Positions 18,801-26,935 of a stretch of DNA of 64,000 bases are shown here, piece by piece. Every line of letters begins with the position of its first letter. Within the stretch, counting starts at the first letter, position 1. This stretch comes from Blautia sp. Marseille-P3201T. GTDB taxonomy: Bacteria > Bacillota > Clostridia > Lachnospirales > Lachnospiraceae. The position numbers and the translations under genes are program-made. The stretch covers positions 310,001-374,000 of the forward strand of contig NZ_LT635469.1 of assembly GCF_900120295.1 (NCBI RefSeq). The letters are read 5' to 3'. The notes under the pieces were generated by a model. It worked only from the letters and a program-made list of their open reading frames with translations. It had not been told where the DNA came from and did no database searches.

Positions 18801-21315
18801 TGGTTCTTATTATACCCCGGAAGATTTTATCACCTATGATTACAGCAAAGACGAAACCGCTTCTTATTGGGAGAATGGTAAAAAGATTACGGTACCAGAG
18901 CTGTTTACAGATAAGAAAGGATATTTAAAGAGTCCAGAACTTCCTTATGGAACCTATGTGGTGTTTGAGTCTACAGTTCCGGAAAATTTAAAAGGGATTC
19001 GTCCATTTATCGTACAGATTTCAGAAGACAGCCGGGAACCCCAGGTATGGCGTGTGTTTGATGACCGTCCTTTGCAGTATTACTTCAAGATTGTGAAAAA
19101 AGATGCCCAGACGCAGAAGCCGGTGCTGGATAACAGTGCAGCTTATAAGATTTATGATGTGGAAGCAGAAAAATATGTGGAAATGATCGTAAGATATCCG
19201 AAAAAAGAAGTGGTATCTGTGTTCAGGACCAACGAAGAGGGATACCTGATTACACCGGAGCAGTTAAAATGTGGCACTTACCGGATTGAAGAAGTGGAAG
19301 CGCCGGAAAATTATGTACAGGTAGGATTTGAAAATGCCCTCTTAAAAGACGGAAAGGAAGTTCCACTGAATGAAGTTGCAGACGGAGGCACATACCAGGA
19401 GGCAAAGAAAGCGCCGATCACTATTACCGTAGATTCTGATACCGTACACCAGGTAGAAGAGGAAACCGGTAAATTTATTGTTGTCATTGAACAGTATAAT
19501 GATGAAGCAGTAGGAAGCCTTACAATCCATAAAAAGGGAGAAAAACTTTCTGGTGCTTCTAAAGTAGAAGAAAAGTTCCTGACGAAGATGAAAAACGGTG
19601 TAGCAGGTTTCGTAAATCAGGTAAGCAGTTTCTTCACCGGGGAAGAAGTCATGGAAAAAGAGAAAGGTTATAAATTTGACTATGAAGAAGGGAATATGGA
19701 AGGTGCAGAATTTGCCATTCATGCAAAGGAAACCATTTATACCCCGGACGGACAGAAAGACGAAGCAGGAAACCGCATTGTAAAATATGAAAAAGATGCC
19801 CTGGTAGCCCGTATGGTAACAGATAAAGAAGGAAAGGCAGTCCTGAATAATCTTCCTATCGGAAAATACTATGTAGTGGAAGAAAAGGCAGGTCAGAACT
19901 GTGTGCTTGACCCGGAAGCAAAAGAATTTGAAATTGCATATAAGGGACAGGAAGTAGCAGTGGATTATGTAACAATGGAACTTACCAATCAGCGACAGAA
20001 AGTTTCCCTGAGTATTCTGAAGAAAGACGCAGAAACCGGAAAACCGCTGGAAGGAGTGGTATTCGGGCTGTATGCGCAGGAGGATATCAAAAATGCTGCC
20101 GGGGAAGTAGTTGTAGAAAAAGATGCCCTGATTGAACTGGGAACAACAGATGAAGAGGGCAAGCTGGTATTTCAGGCAGATCTTCCTCATGGAAAATATT
20201 ATATTCAGGAAGTAGAGCATAAGCCGGGATACCTGCCAAATGATGAGGTGTATTCCTTTGATGCGTCTTATACAGACCAGACGCTTGAACTTCTCGCTTT
20301 TTCAGAAGAAATTTCTAATCAGCCTACCATTACAGAAGTTACAAAAGTAGATTTGACTGGCGGACAGGAAATTGAAGGTGCAAAAATGCAGATTTTAGAT
20401 CAGGACGGAAAGGTGGTAGAAGAGTGGGTATCTAAGAAAGAACCTCATGTAGTCTATGCACTGGAACCAGGAGAATATGTACTGCATGAAGAACAGGCGC
20501 CTACGGAACAGGGATATGTCCGGGCAGAAGATGTGAAATTTGTTGTGGAAGAAACAGGGGACGTACAAAAAGTGAAAATGGAGGACGACCATACCAAAGT
20601 TTCGATTTCCAAAACAGATATTACAGATGGAAAAGAAATTGAGGGAGCGAAGCTGCAGATTCTGGATCAGGACGGGGAAGTGGTAGAGTCCTGGACCACA
20701 GGAGAGGAACACCTGATTGAGTACCTTCCGGTAGGTACTTATACTCTGCATGAAGAAGCGGCAGTTGATGGATATATTGTGGCTAATGACGTGGAGTTTA
20801 CAGTAGAAGAAACGGGAGAAATTCAGAAGGTGAAGATGGAAGATGAGCGTGCTATGGGACAACTGGTTATTGTAAAGACCGATGCAGACAGTAAAGCGGC
20901 TCTGGAAGGAGTAGAATTTGTCCTCATGGAAAAGGAAACCGGTAAAGAAGTAGAACGCCTGAAGACTGGGAAAGATGGAAAAGCAGTTTCCAGCCTGCTT
21001 CCGATTGGAACTTATGAAAATGGTACTTTCAAAGAACCGATTACCTATGTGCTGAAAGAAACCGCAGCCTTAGAAGGATATGAGAAGACAGAAGAAGAGT
21101 GGGAGATTGTATTCAGCTACCAGAATGATAAAACACCAGTCATTGAAGTGGTAAAAGAAATCCAGAATAAAAAAATACCGGAAGCACCAGGTACCGTCAA
21201 ACCGGGACCAAAAACCGGTGATGATACAAACTGGTTCCTGCCTTTGCTGGCTCTTGGTGTAAGTGCAGGCATGGTAGCAGGCTTACTTTATTACAGAAAA
21301 AGGCATAGGAAATAA
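15880..21315 (+). CDS. Giant SpaA/Cna-B repeat surface adhesin, sortase-anchored
   Basis: An 1811-residue cell-wall protein. It starts at ATG 15880 behind AAAAGGAG and has a signal peptide with a basic start and hydrophobic core, cleaved near ITALASE. After an acidic low-complexity stretch comes a thioester-like domain (FTVNGHVAYCLE and IFTHLAAAY). About ten SpaA/Cna-B repeats follow, recognisable by EGAxFGLYAEED and YxVKEIxAPxGY motifs. Two adjacent repeats near the C-terminus (EIEGAKMQILDQDG and EIEGAKLQILDQDG) are near duplicates. The end has a PKTGD sortase-like site, a hydrophobic helix and a basic tail. It probably mediates host or cell-cell attachment, perhaps aiding conjugation. The usual thioester glutamine appears to be His. 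Confidence 0.9.
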   Translation: MMKGKKKRLLAGTLALLLSCSTLLNTGITALASEQSEEHAQIQEVKQEEAASETLPELEEVKEQLTEEELVYAEDLTIKAGESFDLETDYRGFQKNDEKVKVTFLKAEGDSGNSFDFNTPGSYQAFYRVDPLSGNPSYQIMRRIVVEARENSTQEPQGEVSQHTEDGSGEDGEADPDPEIPEVLTEEPEMPDAGAELIDLTPKEDKGMFLSVVPAAMEQQKGSNVHLVQGEKIPYPSNVGNYSTSYFTVNGHVAYCLESMKASPPTSDYVANEFESNPELQKVLYYGYGGPGDITGEYMPSFDWKTKYIFTHLAAAYSYCGMDGFYGCTFEDIKASGVWGYIQHIYSLEAPPTAAITLSPKEAKAYESGKEQRTGEFTLKGDHRNYITLKMPENVTYHSGSTKQTGTVKINGNTTFYFSAPKTVTGTWNSGKLKGQMGTQWKTLVLSTGSGSQDIGYGAFFEEESASVEFTVKWLDLARVKVTKKDKNSKVNLSGAVFGIYSDSACKNLLVQMPATDSNGTSEVELPKTQDTVYLKEISVPEGYKLNTESFNVKLETGKTTSVAVTNEEQKGKITIRKKGEVLTGVTGEEGNLTFVYGNADFAGAEYNIYAAEDIYSQDKVTKVHKAGDLVESLTTGEDGSAVSKELYLGKYKVVEQKAPENLVIGKTEQERTQFVTLSYAGQNVELSQGETTFTNARPEISVNVVKKSKHDDVTLEGATFGLYAEEDLTAADGKVLVEKGSLVERAVSDREGMAVFHADIPLNFHYSVKEIQAPDKYYMTDEVYRFFYEYKDDSTYTYTFSHDFKNEEVRGEVHVSKIDQDSQGFISQGDATLVGAKYGLYAAEDIEHPNKKDGIVHKKGELVAQGTISSEGTVDFKNLYLGNYFVKEIEPAEGYLLDETEYPVEVSYEGQEVQIVHREVTVKETVKKQAFQLIKISEDGEQTETELVEGAGFKVFLISELSGVKDGSLKPGNGSYYTPEDFITYDYSKDETASYWENGKKITVPELFTDKKGYLKSPELPYGTYVVFESTVPENLKGIRPFIVQISEDSREPQVWRVFDDRPLQYYFKIVKKDAQTQKPVLDNSAAYKIYDVEAEKYVEMIVRYPKKEVVSVFRTNEEGYLITPEQLKCGTYRIEEVEAPENYVQVGFENALLKDGKEVPLNEVADGGTYQEAKKAPITITVDSDTVHQVEEETGKFIVVIEQYNDEAVGSLTIHKKGEKLSGASKVEEKFLTKMKNGVAGFVNQVSSFFTGEEVMEKEKGYKFDYEEGNMEGAEFAIHAKETIYTPDGQKDEAGNRIVKYEKDALVARMVTDKEGKAVLNNLPIGKYYVVEEKAGQNCVLDPEAKEFEIAYKGQEVAVDYVTMELTNQRQKVSLSILKKDAETGKPLEGVVFGLYAQEDIKNAAGEVVVEKDALIELGTTDEEGKLVFQADLPHGKYYIQEVEHKPGYLPNDEVYSFDASYTDQTLELLAFSEEISNQPTITEVTKVDLTGGQEIEGAKMQILDQDGKVVEEWVSKKEPHVVYALEPGEYVLHEEQAPTEQGYVRAEDVKFVVEETGDVQKVKMEDDHTKVSISKTDITDGKEIEGAKLQILDQDGEVVESWTTGEEHLIEYLPVGTYTLHEEAAVDGYIVANDVEFTVEETGEIQKVKMEDERAMGQLVIVKTDADSKAALEGVEFVLMEKETGKEVERLKTGKDGKAVSSLLPIGTYENGTFKEPITYVLKETAALEGYEKTEEEWEIVFSYQNDKTPVIEVVKEIQNKKIPEAPGTVKPGPKTGDDTNWFLPLLALGVSAGMVAGLLYYRKRHRK

Positions 21316-21336
21316 AAATTAGTTTTTTAAACTTGG

Positions 21337-21368
21337 GAAAGGGCGGCTGCGGCTGTCCTTTCTTTGGC
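21337..21368 (+). terminator. Hairpin after the adhesin gene
   Basis: GAAAGGGCGGC (21337-21347) pairs with GCTGTCCTTTC (21352-21362; two G-U pairs) and is followed by TTT. It may partly end adhesin transcription. Confidence 0.5.
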
Positions 21369-21385
21369 AATATGAGGTGAGAAGC

Positions 21386-21466
21386 ATGGAAGAGAAAAAA
21401 AGAAAAGAAGTAAGTAAGCAGAGGCAGAAAACCGGAACTACCCGTATGGAAAGGAGCAGGCGTTGA
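21386..21466 (+). CDS. Small basic ORF, 26 residues
   Basis: ATG 21386 behind GAGGTGAGAAGC encodes a very basic peptide (MEEKKRKEVSKQRQKTG...). Its TGA overlaps the TTG start of the radical SAM gene as TTGA, so its main role may be to deliver ribosomes to that gene. A nucleic-acid-binding role is possible. Low certainty. Confidence 0.4.
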   Translation: MEEKKRKEVSKQRQKTGTTRMERSRR

Positions 21467-22587
21467 GGATAGGGATTATAGATGCAGATCTTTTGTACCG
21501 GAAAAGACACCGGTTTCCGAACTTGGCATGTATGAAACTTTCCGCTTATTGGAAGGAGCGGGGATTTGAAACAGAGCTTCTTTTGGATTACAGCCAGGCT
21601 GGAGAATATGACCGGCTCTATGTATCAAAAGTGTTTACGGATACCTTTGTGCCGGAACATATTTTGACGAGGGAAACAACCATTTATGGAGGGACTGGAT
21701 TTTTTTACGATAAAGCACCGGTACTTCCAGAAGCGGTTGAACACCATACACCGGACTATCATTTGTATGACCAGATGGTAAAAGAAAACAGTGCAGGAGA
21801 GAAAAAGAAGAAGGAGTTCCAATTTTATACGGACTATTCCATTGGCTTCCTCACCAGGGGGTGTTTTCGGAAGTGTAGTTTCTGTGTAAACAAAAATAGC
21901 ACTGGTGCAGTAGCAGCAAGCCCATTGGAAGAATTTTATGATCCGTCCAGAAAGAAGTTATGTTTTCTGGACGATAACTTTTTTGCCTGTGCAGGGTGGG
22001 AAAAAATCTTTTCCAGTGTCCTGGAAACAGGCAGGCGTTTTCAGTTCCGGCAAGGGTTGGATCTGCGGATTATGCAGAAAAGGCAGATGGAACTTCTAGC
22101 ATCAGGAAAATTGGATAATGGCATGATTTTTGCCTTTGACCATATCAAAGATCAGGAACTTATTGTAAGAAAACTGGAACTTTTGCGGGAAGTAATCCCA
22201 GTTCCTTACCAGAAAATTAAGCTGTATGTACTGTGCGGCTATGACTGGGAAGGAACCTGGAAAGCAGATTTTTGGGCAAAGGATATTCGGGACGTTTTCA
22301 TACGGATTGAGATTTTGATGCGGTATAAGTGCCTGGCTTACTTGATGCGCTATGCAGCATGGGAACGGGCACCGGAGGTTTATAAGGGAATGTATATCAA
22401 CCTAAGTCGTTGGTGTAACCAGCCGGCCCAGTATTCAAAAAAGAGCCTGCGGGAATTTTGTATCGGACAGGGGGAGCATAGTTCCTGCTTCCGCTACCTG
22501 ACTGCTTTTGGAGCTCTGCACCCGGAAATGGCGCATTATCTGGATATGAAATATGAAGAGGTGCAGTATGGGAAAATTTACGGCTGA
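21463..22587 (+). CDS. Radical SAM protein, ICE-encoded
   Basis: A 374-residue protein with CxxxCxxC in RGCFRKCSFC near residues 132-140, the [4Fe-4S] cluster site of radical SAM enzymes. About 130 residues precede it and resemble a Rossmann-like B12-binding or substrate domain (IGIIDADLLYRK). Starts at TTG 21463 behind AAAGGAG, overlapping the small ORF before it. It overlaps the primase-like gene downstream by 20 bases, so they are co-translated. The substrate is unknown; the company of DNA-processing genes suggests a nucleic acid rather than a peptide. It is far from the cysteine peptides at 59-64 kb. Confidence 0.8.
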   Translation: MRIGIIDADLLYRKRHRFPNLACMKLSAYWKERGFETELLLDYSQAGEYDRLYVSKVFTDTFVPEHILTRETTIYGGTGFFYDKAPVLPEAVEHHTPDYHLYDQMVKENSAGEKKKKEFQFYTDYSIGFLTRGCFRKCSFCVNKNSTGAVAASPLEEFYDPSRKKLCFLDDNFFACAGWEKIFSSVLETGRRFQFRQGLDLRIMQKRQMELLASGKLDNGMIFAFDHIKDQELIVRKLELLREVIPVPYQKIKLYVLCGYDWEGTWKADFWAKDIRDVFIRIEILMRYKCLAYLMRYAAWERAPEVYKGMYINLSRWCNQPAQYSKKSLREFCIGQGEHSSCFRYLTAFGALHPEMAHYLDMKYEEVQYGKIYG

Positions 22588-23629
22588 AGAAATTCAGATT
22601 GCAAAGGCAGTGGATCTAGTGGATTTGGCGGAGCAGATAGGGATTCCGCTGAAAAGAAAAGGCAGGTTTTATCAGGCAGTGGGTATGGACTCTGTGATGA
22701 TCTTCAACCGGTCTTCCTGGTGCCGGTTTAGCCAGGGGGTAGGAGGTAGTACCATTGATTTTCTGGAATATTTCAGAAATATGGATTTTGTGGAGGCAGT
22801 CAAATATCTGCTGGAGTTTGCCGGATATATCCGTACTGAAACCATGCAAAAATTTCAACCGGAAAGACAGATTGGAATGACAAAAGATACAAAGAAGAAA
22901 AAAGAGATACCGAAAGAACCTTTTGTGCTGCCTCCAAAATCAGAAACCAGCCGCCGGTTATATGGATACCTTATGAAGCAGAGGAGACTGTCAAAGCAGG
23001 TGATCGACTTCTGGATAAAAAAGGGACTTTTATATGAAAGCGGAAAATATCACAATCTGGTTTTTGTAGGAAAAGACCCGGAAGGTGTCCCACGTTTTGC
23101 CAGCCAGAGAGGAACCCTGGATAAATACGGAAAACCCTTTAAAGGAGATGTTACTGGGAATGACAAAACGTATGGAGTTAATCTGGTAGACCGAAACAGT
23201 GATACGCTCTATGTATATGAGGCGGCGATTGATGCCATGTCCGATATGGAACTGCGGGGAGATTACCGGAACAATATCCTGGTACTTGGAATGCTTTCCG
23301 ATGGTCCTTTGGAAAAGTTTTTAAAAGACTATTCCCATATCAGGAATATACAGTTCTGTCTGGATAATGACCCGCCGGGCAGACAAGCGGTAAAAAAACT
23401 GGCAAGAAAATATACCCTTATGAATTATGAGGTTTTTGTACGTCTTCCACCTATGGGAAAAGACTATAACGCTTTTTTGCAGTATAAAAAGGAAAACCAG
23501 GAGCTTTCCAGCCTGGTAGAAAAGGAAAGGGCGCTTCTTACCGAAACAAAAGGGACAAAAATACAAAAGATAGAAAAAATGGTAGGACACAGGAACATAG
23601 TACCATACCAGATAGCACAGGCAAGATAG
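22568..23629 (+). CDS. Toprim / primase-like protein (DUF3991-type)
   Basis: A 353-residue protein. Residues ~1-95 resemble a CHC2-type primase N-domain in which the zinc cysteines are not evident (FNRSSWCRFSQGVGGSTIDF is the conserved substrate strip). Residues ~205-295 form a Toprim domain with an acidic LYVYEAAIDAMSD and FCLDNDPPGRQA pair that should bind magnesium. Such proteins are thought to prime DNA synthesis during transfer. The start at 22568 follows GAGGTG and lies inside the radical SAM gene's end. Confidence 0.82.
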   Translation: MGKFTAEEIQIAKAVDLVDLAEQIGIPLKRKGRFYQAVGMDSVMIFNRSSWCRFSQGVGGSTIDFLEYFRNMDFVEAVKYLLEFAGYIRTETMQKFQPERQIGMTKDTKKKKEIPKEPFVLPPKSETSRRLYGYLMKQRRLSKQVIDFWIKKGLLYESGKYHNLVFVGKDPEGVPRFASQRGTLDKYGKPFKGDVTGNDKTYGVNLVDRNSDTLYVYEAAIDAMSDMELRGDYRNNILVLGMLSDGPLEKFLKDYSHIRNIQFCLDNDPPGRQAVKKLARKYTLMNYEVFVRLPPMGKDYNAFLQYKKENQELSSLVEKERALLTETKGTKIQKIEKMVGHRNIVPYQIAQAR

Positions 23630-23641
23630 GAGGGTATTCTT

Positions 23642-23890
23642 TTGGAAAATAGCTATGATGAGGAATGTTTCAAAAAATGGGAGATCGACGAATGCGAAGC
23701 GGAGATGGAAAAAGTAGTGCAGTGGATAGGAAAGAGGAAACTGCATGGACGTGTACGGGTTGCGTTTATCGAAGAGAGCTATGAGCGGCAGGGATACCGC
23801 ATGGGGATACCCAGGCAGGTGTATGTGTCCAGGGTGCTGGCAAACATCAGGAAAGAAGAGGTTAGAAAGGGTGGGAAACATGGAGTTTGA
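23642..23890 (+). CDS. ICE hypothetical protein, 82 residues
   Basis: Starts at TTG 23642 after GGAGGG with good spacing. The protein has an acidic N-terminal half and a basic C-terminal half (ERQGYRMGIPRQVYVSRVLA) and no membrane helix. It overlaps the DUF5688 gene by 11 bases. Family not recognised. Confidence 0.55.
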   Translation: MENSYDEECFKKWEIDECEAEMEKVVQWIGKRKLHGRVRVAFIEESYERQGYRMGIPRQVYVSRVLANIRKEEVRKGGKHGV

Positions 23891-24797
23891 TATCTTTTAT
23901 GAAAAATTGAAAAAGCAGATTTTGGAGATCGCCTCAGAAGAATTAGAAGGAAACATAGATTTTCGGATGGTATATAAAAATGGGCAACAGAACCAGGGAA
24001 TTGTATTTTTTCCGGAAGGAAGTAATGTAGGAATCACTACTTATGCAGAAGATTTTTATCGTATGTATAAAGAAGGAATAAGTTTTCCTTCTATTATTGA
24101 AAGATATAAAGAAATGATTGATGAAGCAAAAGGAGAAATGCAGTTTGCAAAAAATATCCAGATTTTTGAGGCAAAGAAAGAAGATATTATACCTGCTTTT
24201 GTTCCTAAAGAAAGTTTGGAGATTAAACCTGAGTTGGCACATGTTCCATTTGAAAACCTGGAAATTATCTTTCGATGGAATATCCCTGGTACAGAGTATA
24301 GCGTAAAATTGCCGGAAGAATATTTCAACCACCATCAGATAGAACCGAAACAATTTTTGGAGGAACTTATCAATGATCCTTCTTTTAAAGATCAAACAGA
24401 AGTATTTTCAATTAGCAGACTTTTTGAAACAGGGGATACAGAGATACCGAAGGAACAGGAGATGTATTGTGTTACAAACCAAAATAAAAACTGGGGAGCT
24501 GCTTCTATTCTGAATAAGGATATCATGGATGAAGTTGCGGATTTTTTTGGTGGGAAAACCTATATCCTTCCTTCTAGTATCCATGAGTGTTTGGCAGTAG
24601 ATACACATGTGTATACGGTTGAAGAACTTAAAACAATGGTTCGGGATATAAACAGTAAACCAGATTTGGTAGGGGCAGATTTTTTATCAAATGAGGTATA
24701 TGTTTATGATAGTTATACAAGAGAACTAAAATTGGCAGGAGAACAAAGAACAAAGGAAATACAAAATCCTGAAAAGCAGGAGCCTATTAAGAGATAA
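23880..24797 (+). CDS. DUF5688 family protein
   Basis: A 305-residue soluble protein beginning MEFDIFYEKLKKQILEIA, matching the DUF5688 family found on Clostridia mobile elements. The start at 23880 is preferred to a longer frame reaching back to 23745, which overlaps the preceding gene. The gene is visibly more AT-rich than its neighbours, suggesting separate acquisition. Its role is unknown; the family is often next to methylase or antirestriction genes. Confidence 0.75.
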   Translation: MEFDIFYEKLKKQILEIASEELEGNIDFRMVYKNGQQNQGIVFFPEGSNVGITTYAEDFYRMYKEGISFPSIIERYKEMIDEAKGEMQFAKNIQIFEAKKEDIIPAFVPKESLEIKPELAHVPFENLEIIFRWNIPGTEYSVKLPEEYFNHHQIEPKQFLEELINDPSFKDQTEVFSISRLFETGDTEIPKEQEMYCVTNQNKNWGAASILNKDIMDEVADFFGGKTYILPSSIHECLAVDTHVYTVEELKTMVRDINSKPDLVGADFLSNEVYVYDSYTRELKLAGEQRTKEIQNPEKQEPIKR

Positions 24798-24823
24798 GAA
24801 AACAGAAGAATGTGAAGGAGGTG

Positions 24824-25000
24824 ATGCAGACCAACAGAATTTTTGACAGAAGGGTAAACTCTGGATACGGGAAGGGGTGATTCTATGATTGTAAGGTAAT
24901 GCCAGATGGATATTTCGTTTGTAGCTGTGGATTTCTCATGAAGACTATAAAAAAATTTAGGAGACAGGAGGAAATAAGTGAGTAATCCTAGGTAAAATGT
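24824..25000 (+). pseudogene. Possible decayed small gene upstream of the methylase
   Basis: ATG 24824 follows GAAGGAGGTG. The frame runs 18 codons to a TGA at 24878, then stays open for about 34 more codons with a CxxxxxxxxxCxC pattern (YDCKVMPDGYFVCSCGF) and ends at the TAA near 24990. One stop in an otherwise well-formed small frame suggests decay. Two separate tiny ORFs or chance are also possible. Confidence 0.3.
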
Positions 25001-25026
25001 GTAGCTACACCTCATGAAACATGAGG
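24999..25026 (+). promoter_or_regulatory. Tandem palindromes abutting the methylase start
   Basis: GTGTAGCTACAC (24999-25010) is a perfect 12 bp palindrome. Overlapping its last base, CCTCATG-AAA-CATGAGG (25010-25026) is a perfect 7 bp hairpin that includes the only ribosome-site-like GAGG, one base before the ATG. They may hide the start, be an operator, or mark a rearrangement scar. Confidence 0.45.
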
Positions 25027-25027
25027 A

Positions 25028-26551
25028 ATGAAATATAGTTTGGTGAATTTTTGTGAGTTTGATAAATATGCAGCAAAGAGTTATTGTGCGATTCATGGTA
25101 CAAGTGAAACATTGAATCTGGGAGATATTACAAAAGTGGACGAAAAGGAGATTGAACCGTTTAACATGATCTGCGGCGGAAGCCCCTGTCAGGATTTTTC
25201 CCTGGCAGGTAAGCAGGCAGGGGCGGTTTGGAAATGCCGAAGCTGCGGGCATGAGTATAACCCTCTGCAGGTACATTATTCTAAAAGGGACACCTGCAGC
25301 ATGTGTGGTTCTCATGATATTGATAAAACACGTTCTTCCCTTCTGGTGGAATGGCTCCGTATGATACGGGGAGTAAAACCAGTATGGGGGATTTATGAAA
25401 ATGTGAAAAATATTGTAGGAAAAAAATTCCGGGATACCACATTCCGGTTGTTTGAAGAAGAACTGCATGAATACGGATACCACACCTATTGGAGTGTTCT
25501 TAATGCAAAGCATTATGGAATCCCCCAGAACAGGGAACGGGTATATCTGATTTTGATACAGAAGGAAATGGATAATGGAACATTCCAGTTTCCAGAACCG
25601 CTGGAGTCCTTCCAGTGCCTTATGGATATTCTGGAGGATACGGTAGAGGAAAGATACTACTTATCCCAGGAAAAAGTACGCCGCTTGATTGAAGATATGG
25701 AAGAGAGAAAAGCGCTTTTGTTTGAGCCGGACGAAAAAAGCCTGAAGGCTTTTCGGGAAAATCGGGTAAAGCGAGCCGGAAATATCAAAGGGGTGTTTGA
25801 ACAGACTGGACGGGTCTATCTGCCAGACGGGTGCTGCCCTACGGTAACTGCCTGTGGTGGTGGCGGGCAGCAGCCCAAAATTCTTCAAGTAGGAGATATT
25901 CATACCGGTTATGGTTCAAGCGGGGTTATTTATTCCCCTTTAGGAAGCAGCGGTGCGGTTTTAGCAGGACATGACCAGCCAAAGATTGTAGAAAAATACC
26001 CTGGAGCAATCCGGGGCAGGTATGATTCGGAAGGTCGGATTGTGCAGACTTTGGAACTGGGAGAAAAAGAAGTCTGCCATACCCTTACTTCTGTACAAAA
26101 AGATAATATCATTCTGGTACGTCAAAAGACACAGAAAGGTTATGAGGAATGTTTAGAAAATGGTGTTGTAAATCTTAGTTATCCGTCTGTGGAAAAACGG
26201 GGAAGGGTACAGGAGCATGGGGAACTCTGCCCTACGCTTACAACATCAAATGGAATACACCGTTTAGAGTCTTTGATCCGTATCCGGAGGCTGACACCTT
26301 TAGAGTGCTTCCGGCTTATGGGCTTTTCCGATGCGGATTTTTGGAAAGCAAAAGAAGCAGGCATAAGCAACAGCCAGCTTTACAAACAGGCAGGAAATTC
26401 CATTGTTGTTGATGTGCTGTACTATATTTTTCTGGAACTATACAAAGCCATGCCATATCTGTTTGAGAATATCCGGCTTTCTTCCTTTTTCAGTGGGATT
26501 GGAGCTTTTGAAAAGGCATTGGAGCGTTTGGAAGAACAGGTAAACCAATAA
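25028..26551 (+). CDS. DNA cytosine-5 methyltransferase with permuted motif order
   Basis: A 507-residue enzyme whose motifs run: II (LVNFCEFDKYAAKSYC, residues ~5-20), IV with catalytic PCQ (~55), VI ENV (~123), VIII QNRERV (~166), a target-recognition region with two cysteine pairs (CRSCG, CSMCG) and internal repeats, IX (RRLTPLECFRLMGF, ~420) and X (QAGNSIVVDVLYY, ~453). Motif I, FFSGIGAFEKAL, which binds SAM and normally opens the protein, comes last (~487-498). The N-terminus begins where motif I would lead into motif II. This is a circular permutation, or the product of a tandem duplication plus deletion. It probably protects the ICE from restriction. Confidence 0.85.
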   Translation: MKYSLVNFCEFDKYAAKSYCAIHGTSETLNLGDITKVDEKEIEPFNMICGGSPCQDFSLAGKQAGAVWKCRSCGHEYNPLQVHYSKRDTCSMCGSHDIDKTRSSLLVEWLRMIRGVKPVWGIYENVKNIVGKKFRDTTFRLFEEELHEYGYHTYWSVLNAKHYGIPQNRERVYLILIQKEMDNGTFQFPEPLESFQCLMDILEDTVEERYYLSQEKVRRLIEDMEERKALLFEPDEKSLKAFRENRVKRAGNIKGVFEQTGRVYLPDGCCPTVTACGGGGQQPKILQVGDIHTGYGSSGVIYSPLGSSGAVLAGHDQPKIVEKYPGAIRGRYDSEGRIVQTLELGEKEVCHTLTSVQKDNIILVRQKTQKGYEECLENGVVNLSYPSVEKRGRVQEHGELCPTLTTSNGIHRLESLIRIRRLTPLECFRLMGFSDADFWKAKEAGISNSQLYKQAGNSIVVDVLYYIFLELYKAMPYLFENIRLSSFFSGIGAFEKALERLEEQVNQ

Positions 26552-26768
26552 TTTCATAAGAGAAACCCAAAGCGGCAAATGGTCCATAGAGAGTCTTCCC
26601 ATACTTGGTGGAAAGAGAGAAATTGCGGAAGAAGAAGCAGCCTGCAGGGAGTCTGTGCAAAAGCGTTGATAGCAGAATGGAAGAACTGCTGTCACATCAG
26701 ACACAGGAGGCTGACAGATTTGCTAACAGAACTGGGGTTTTGTTAGCAGAAACAGAAGTAGGAAGCGG

Positions 26769-26808
26769 AAAAACCGATAGCAGATGTTTAGAACTGCTAT
26801 CGGTTTTT
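26769..26808. terminator. Strong 15 bp hairpin in the oriT region
   Basis: AAAAACCGATAGCAG (26769-26783) pairs perfectly with CTGCTATCGGTTTTT (26794-26808) around a 10-base loop, with A and T runs outside. It can end transcription from the methylase and, from its repeats, may also bind the relaxosome protein. Confidence 0.75.
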
Positions 26809-26871
26809 CTCTATATAGAACGCAGGTCTGCTATCAGTATCTGCGTTTTGCTATCTATTTTATCCGGGGTA

Positions 26872-26935
26872 TTAGGGGGTGCCCCCTAACAAGATGGGAT
26901 TTTGTACGGTAAAATCCGTATCTTGCAGAGGACTG
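26872..26935 (+). other. Predicted oriT with nic site
   Basis: Two inverted repeats lie in series: TTAGGGGG-TG-CCCCCTAA (26872-26889) and GGATTTT-N7-AAAATCC (26897-26917). Right after the second comes TATCTTG|C (nick predicted between 26925 and 26926), close to the RP4-type nic TATCCTG|C of MOBP relaxases. The position just before mobC and the relaxase gene is as expected. The whole 26552-27062 interval has no convincing gene; it holds this origin, the GATAGC repeats and a hairpin. Confidence 0.7.

Noticed and set aside
19342-20220. Minus-strand frame of 292 codons inside the adhesin
   Set aside because: Antisense of Glu/Lys-rich repeats yields Phe/Leu-rich open frames; there is no start signal or family match.
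21463-22587. Radical SAM enzyme as maturase of the cysteine peptides
   Set aside because: It is about 38 kb away, translationally coupled to a primase-like gene and outside the regulated promoter set; no evidence links it to the peptides.
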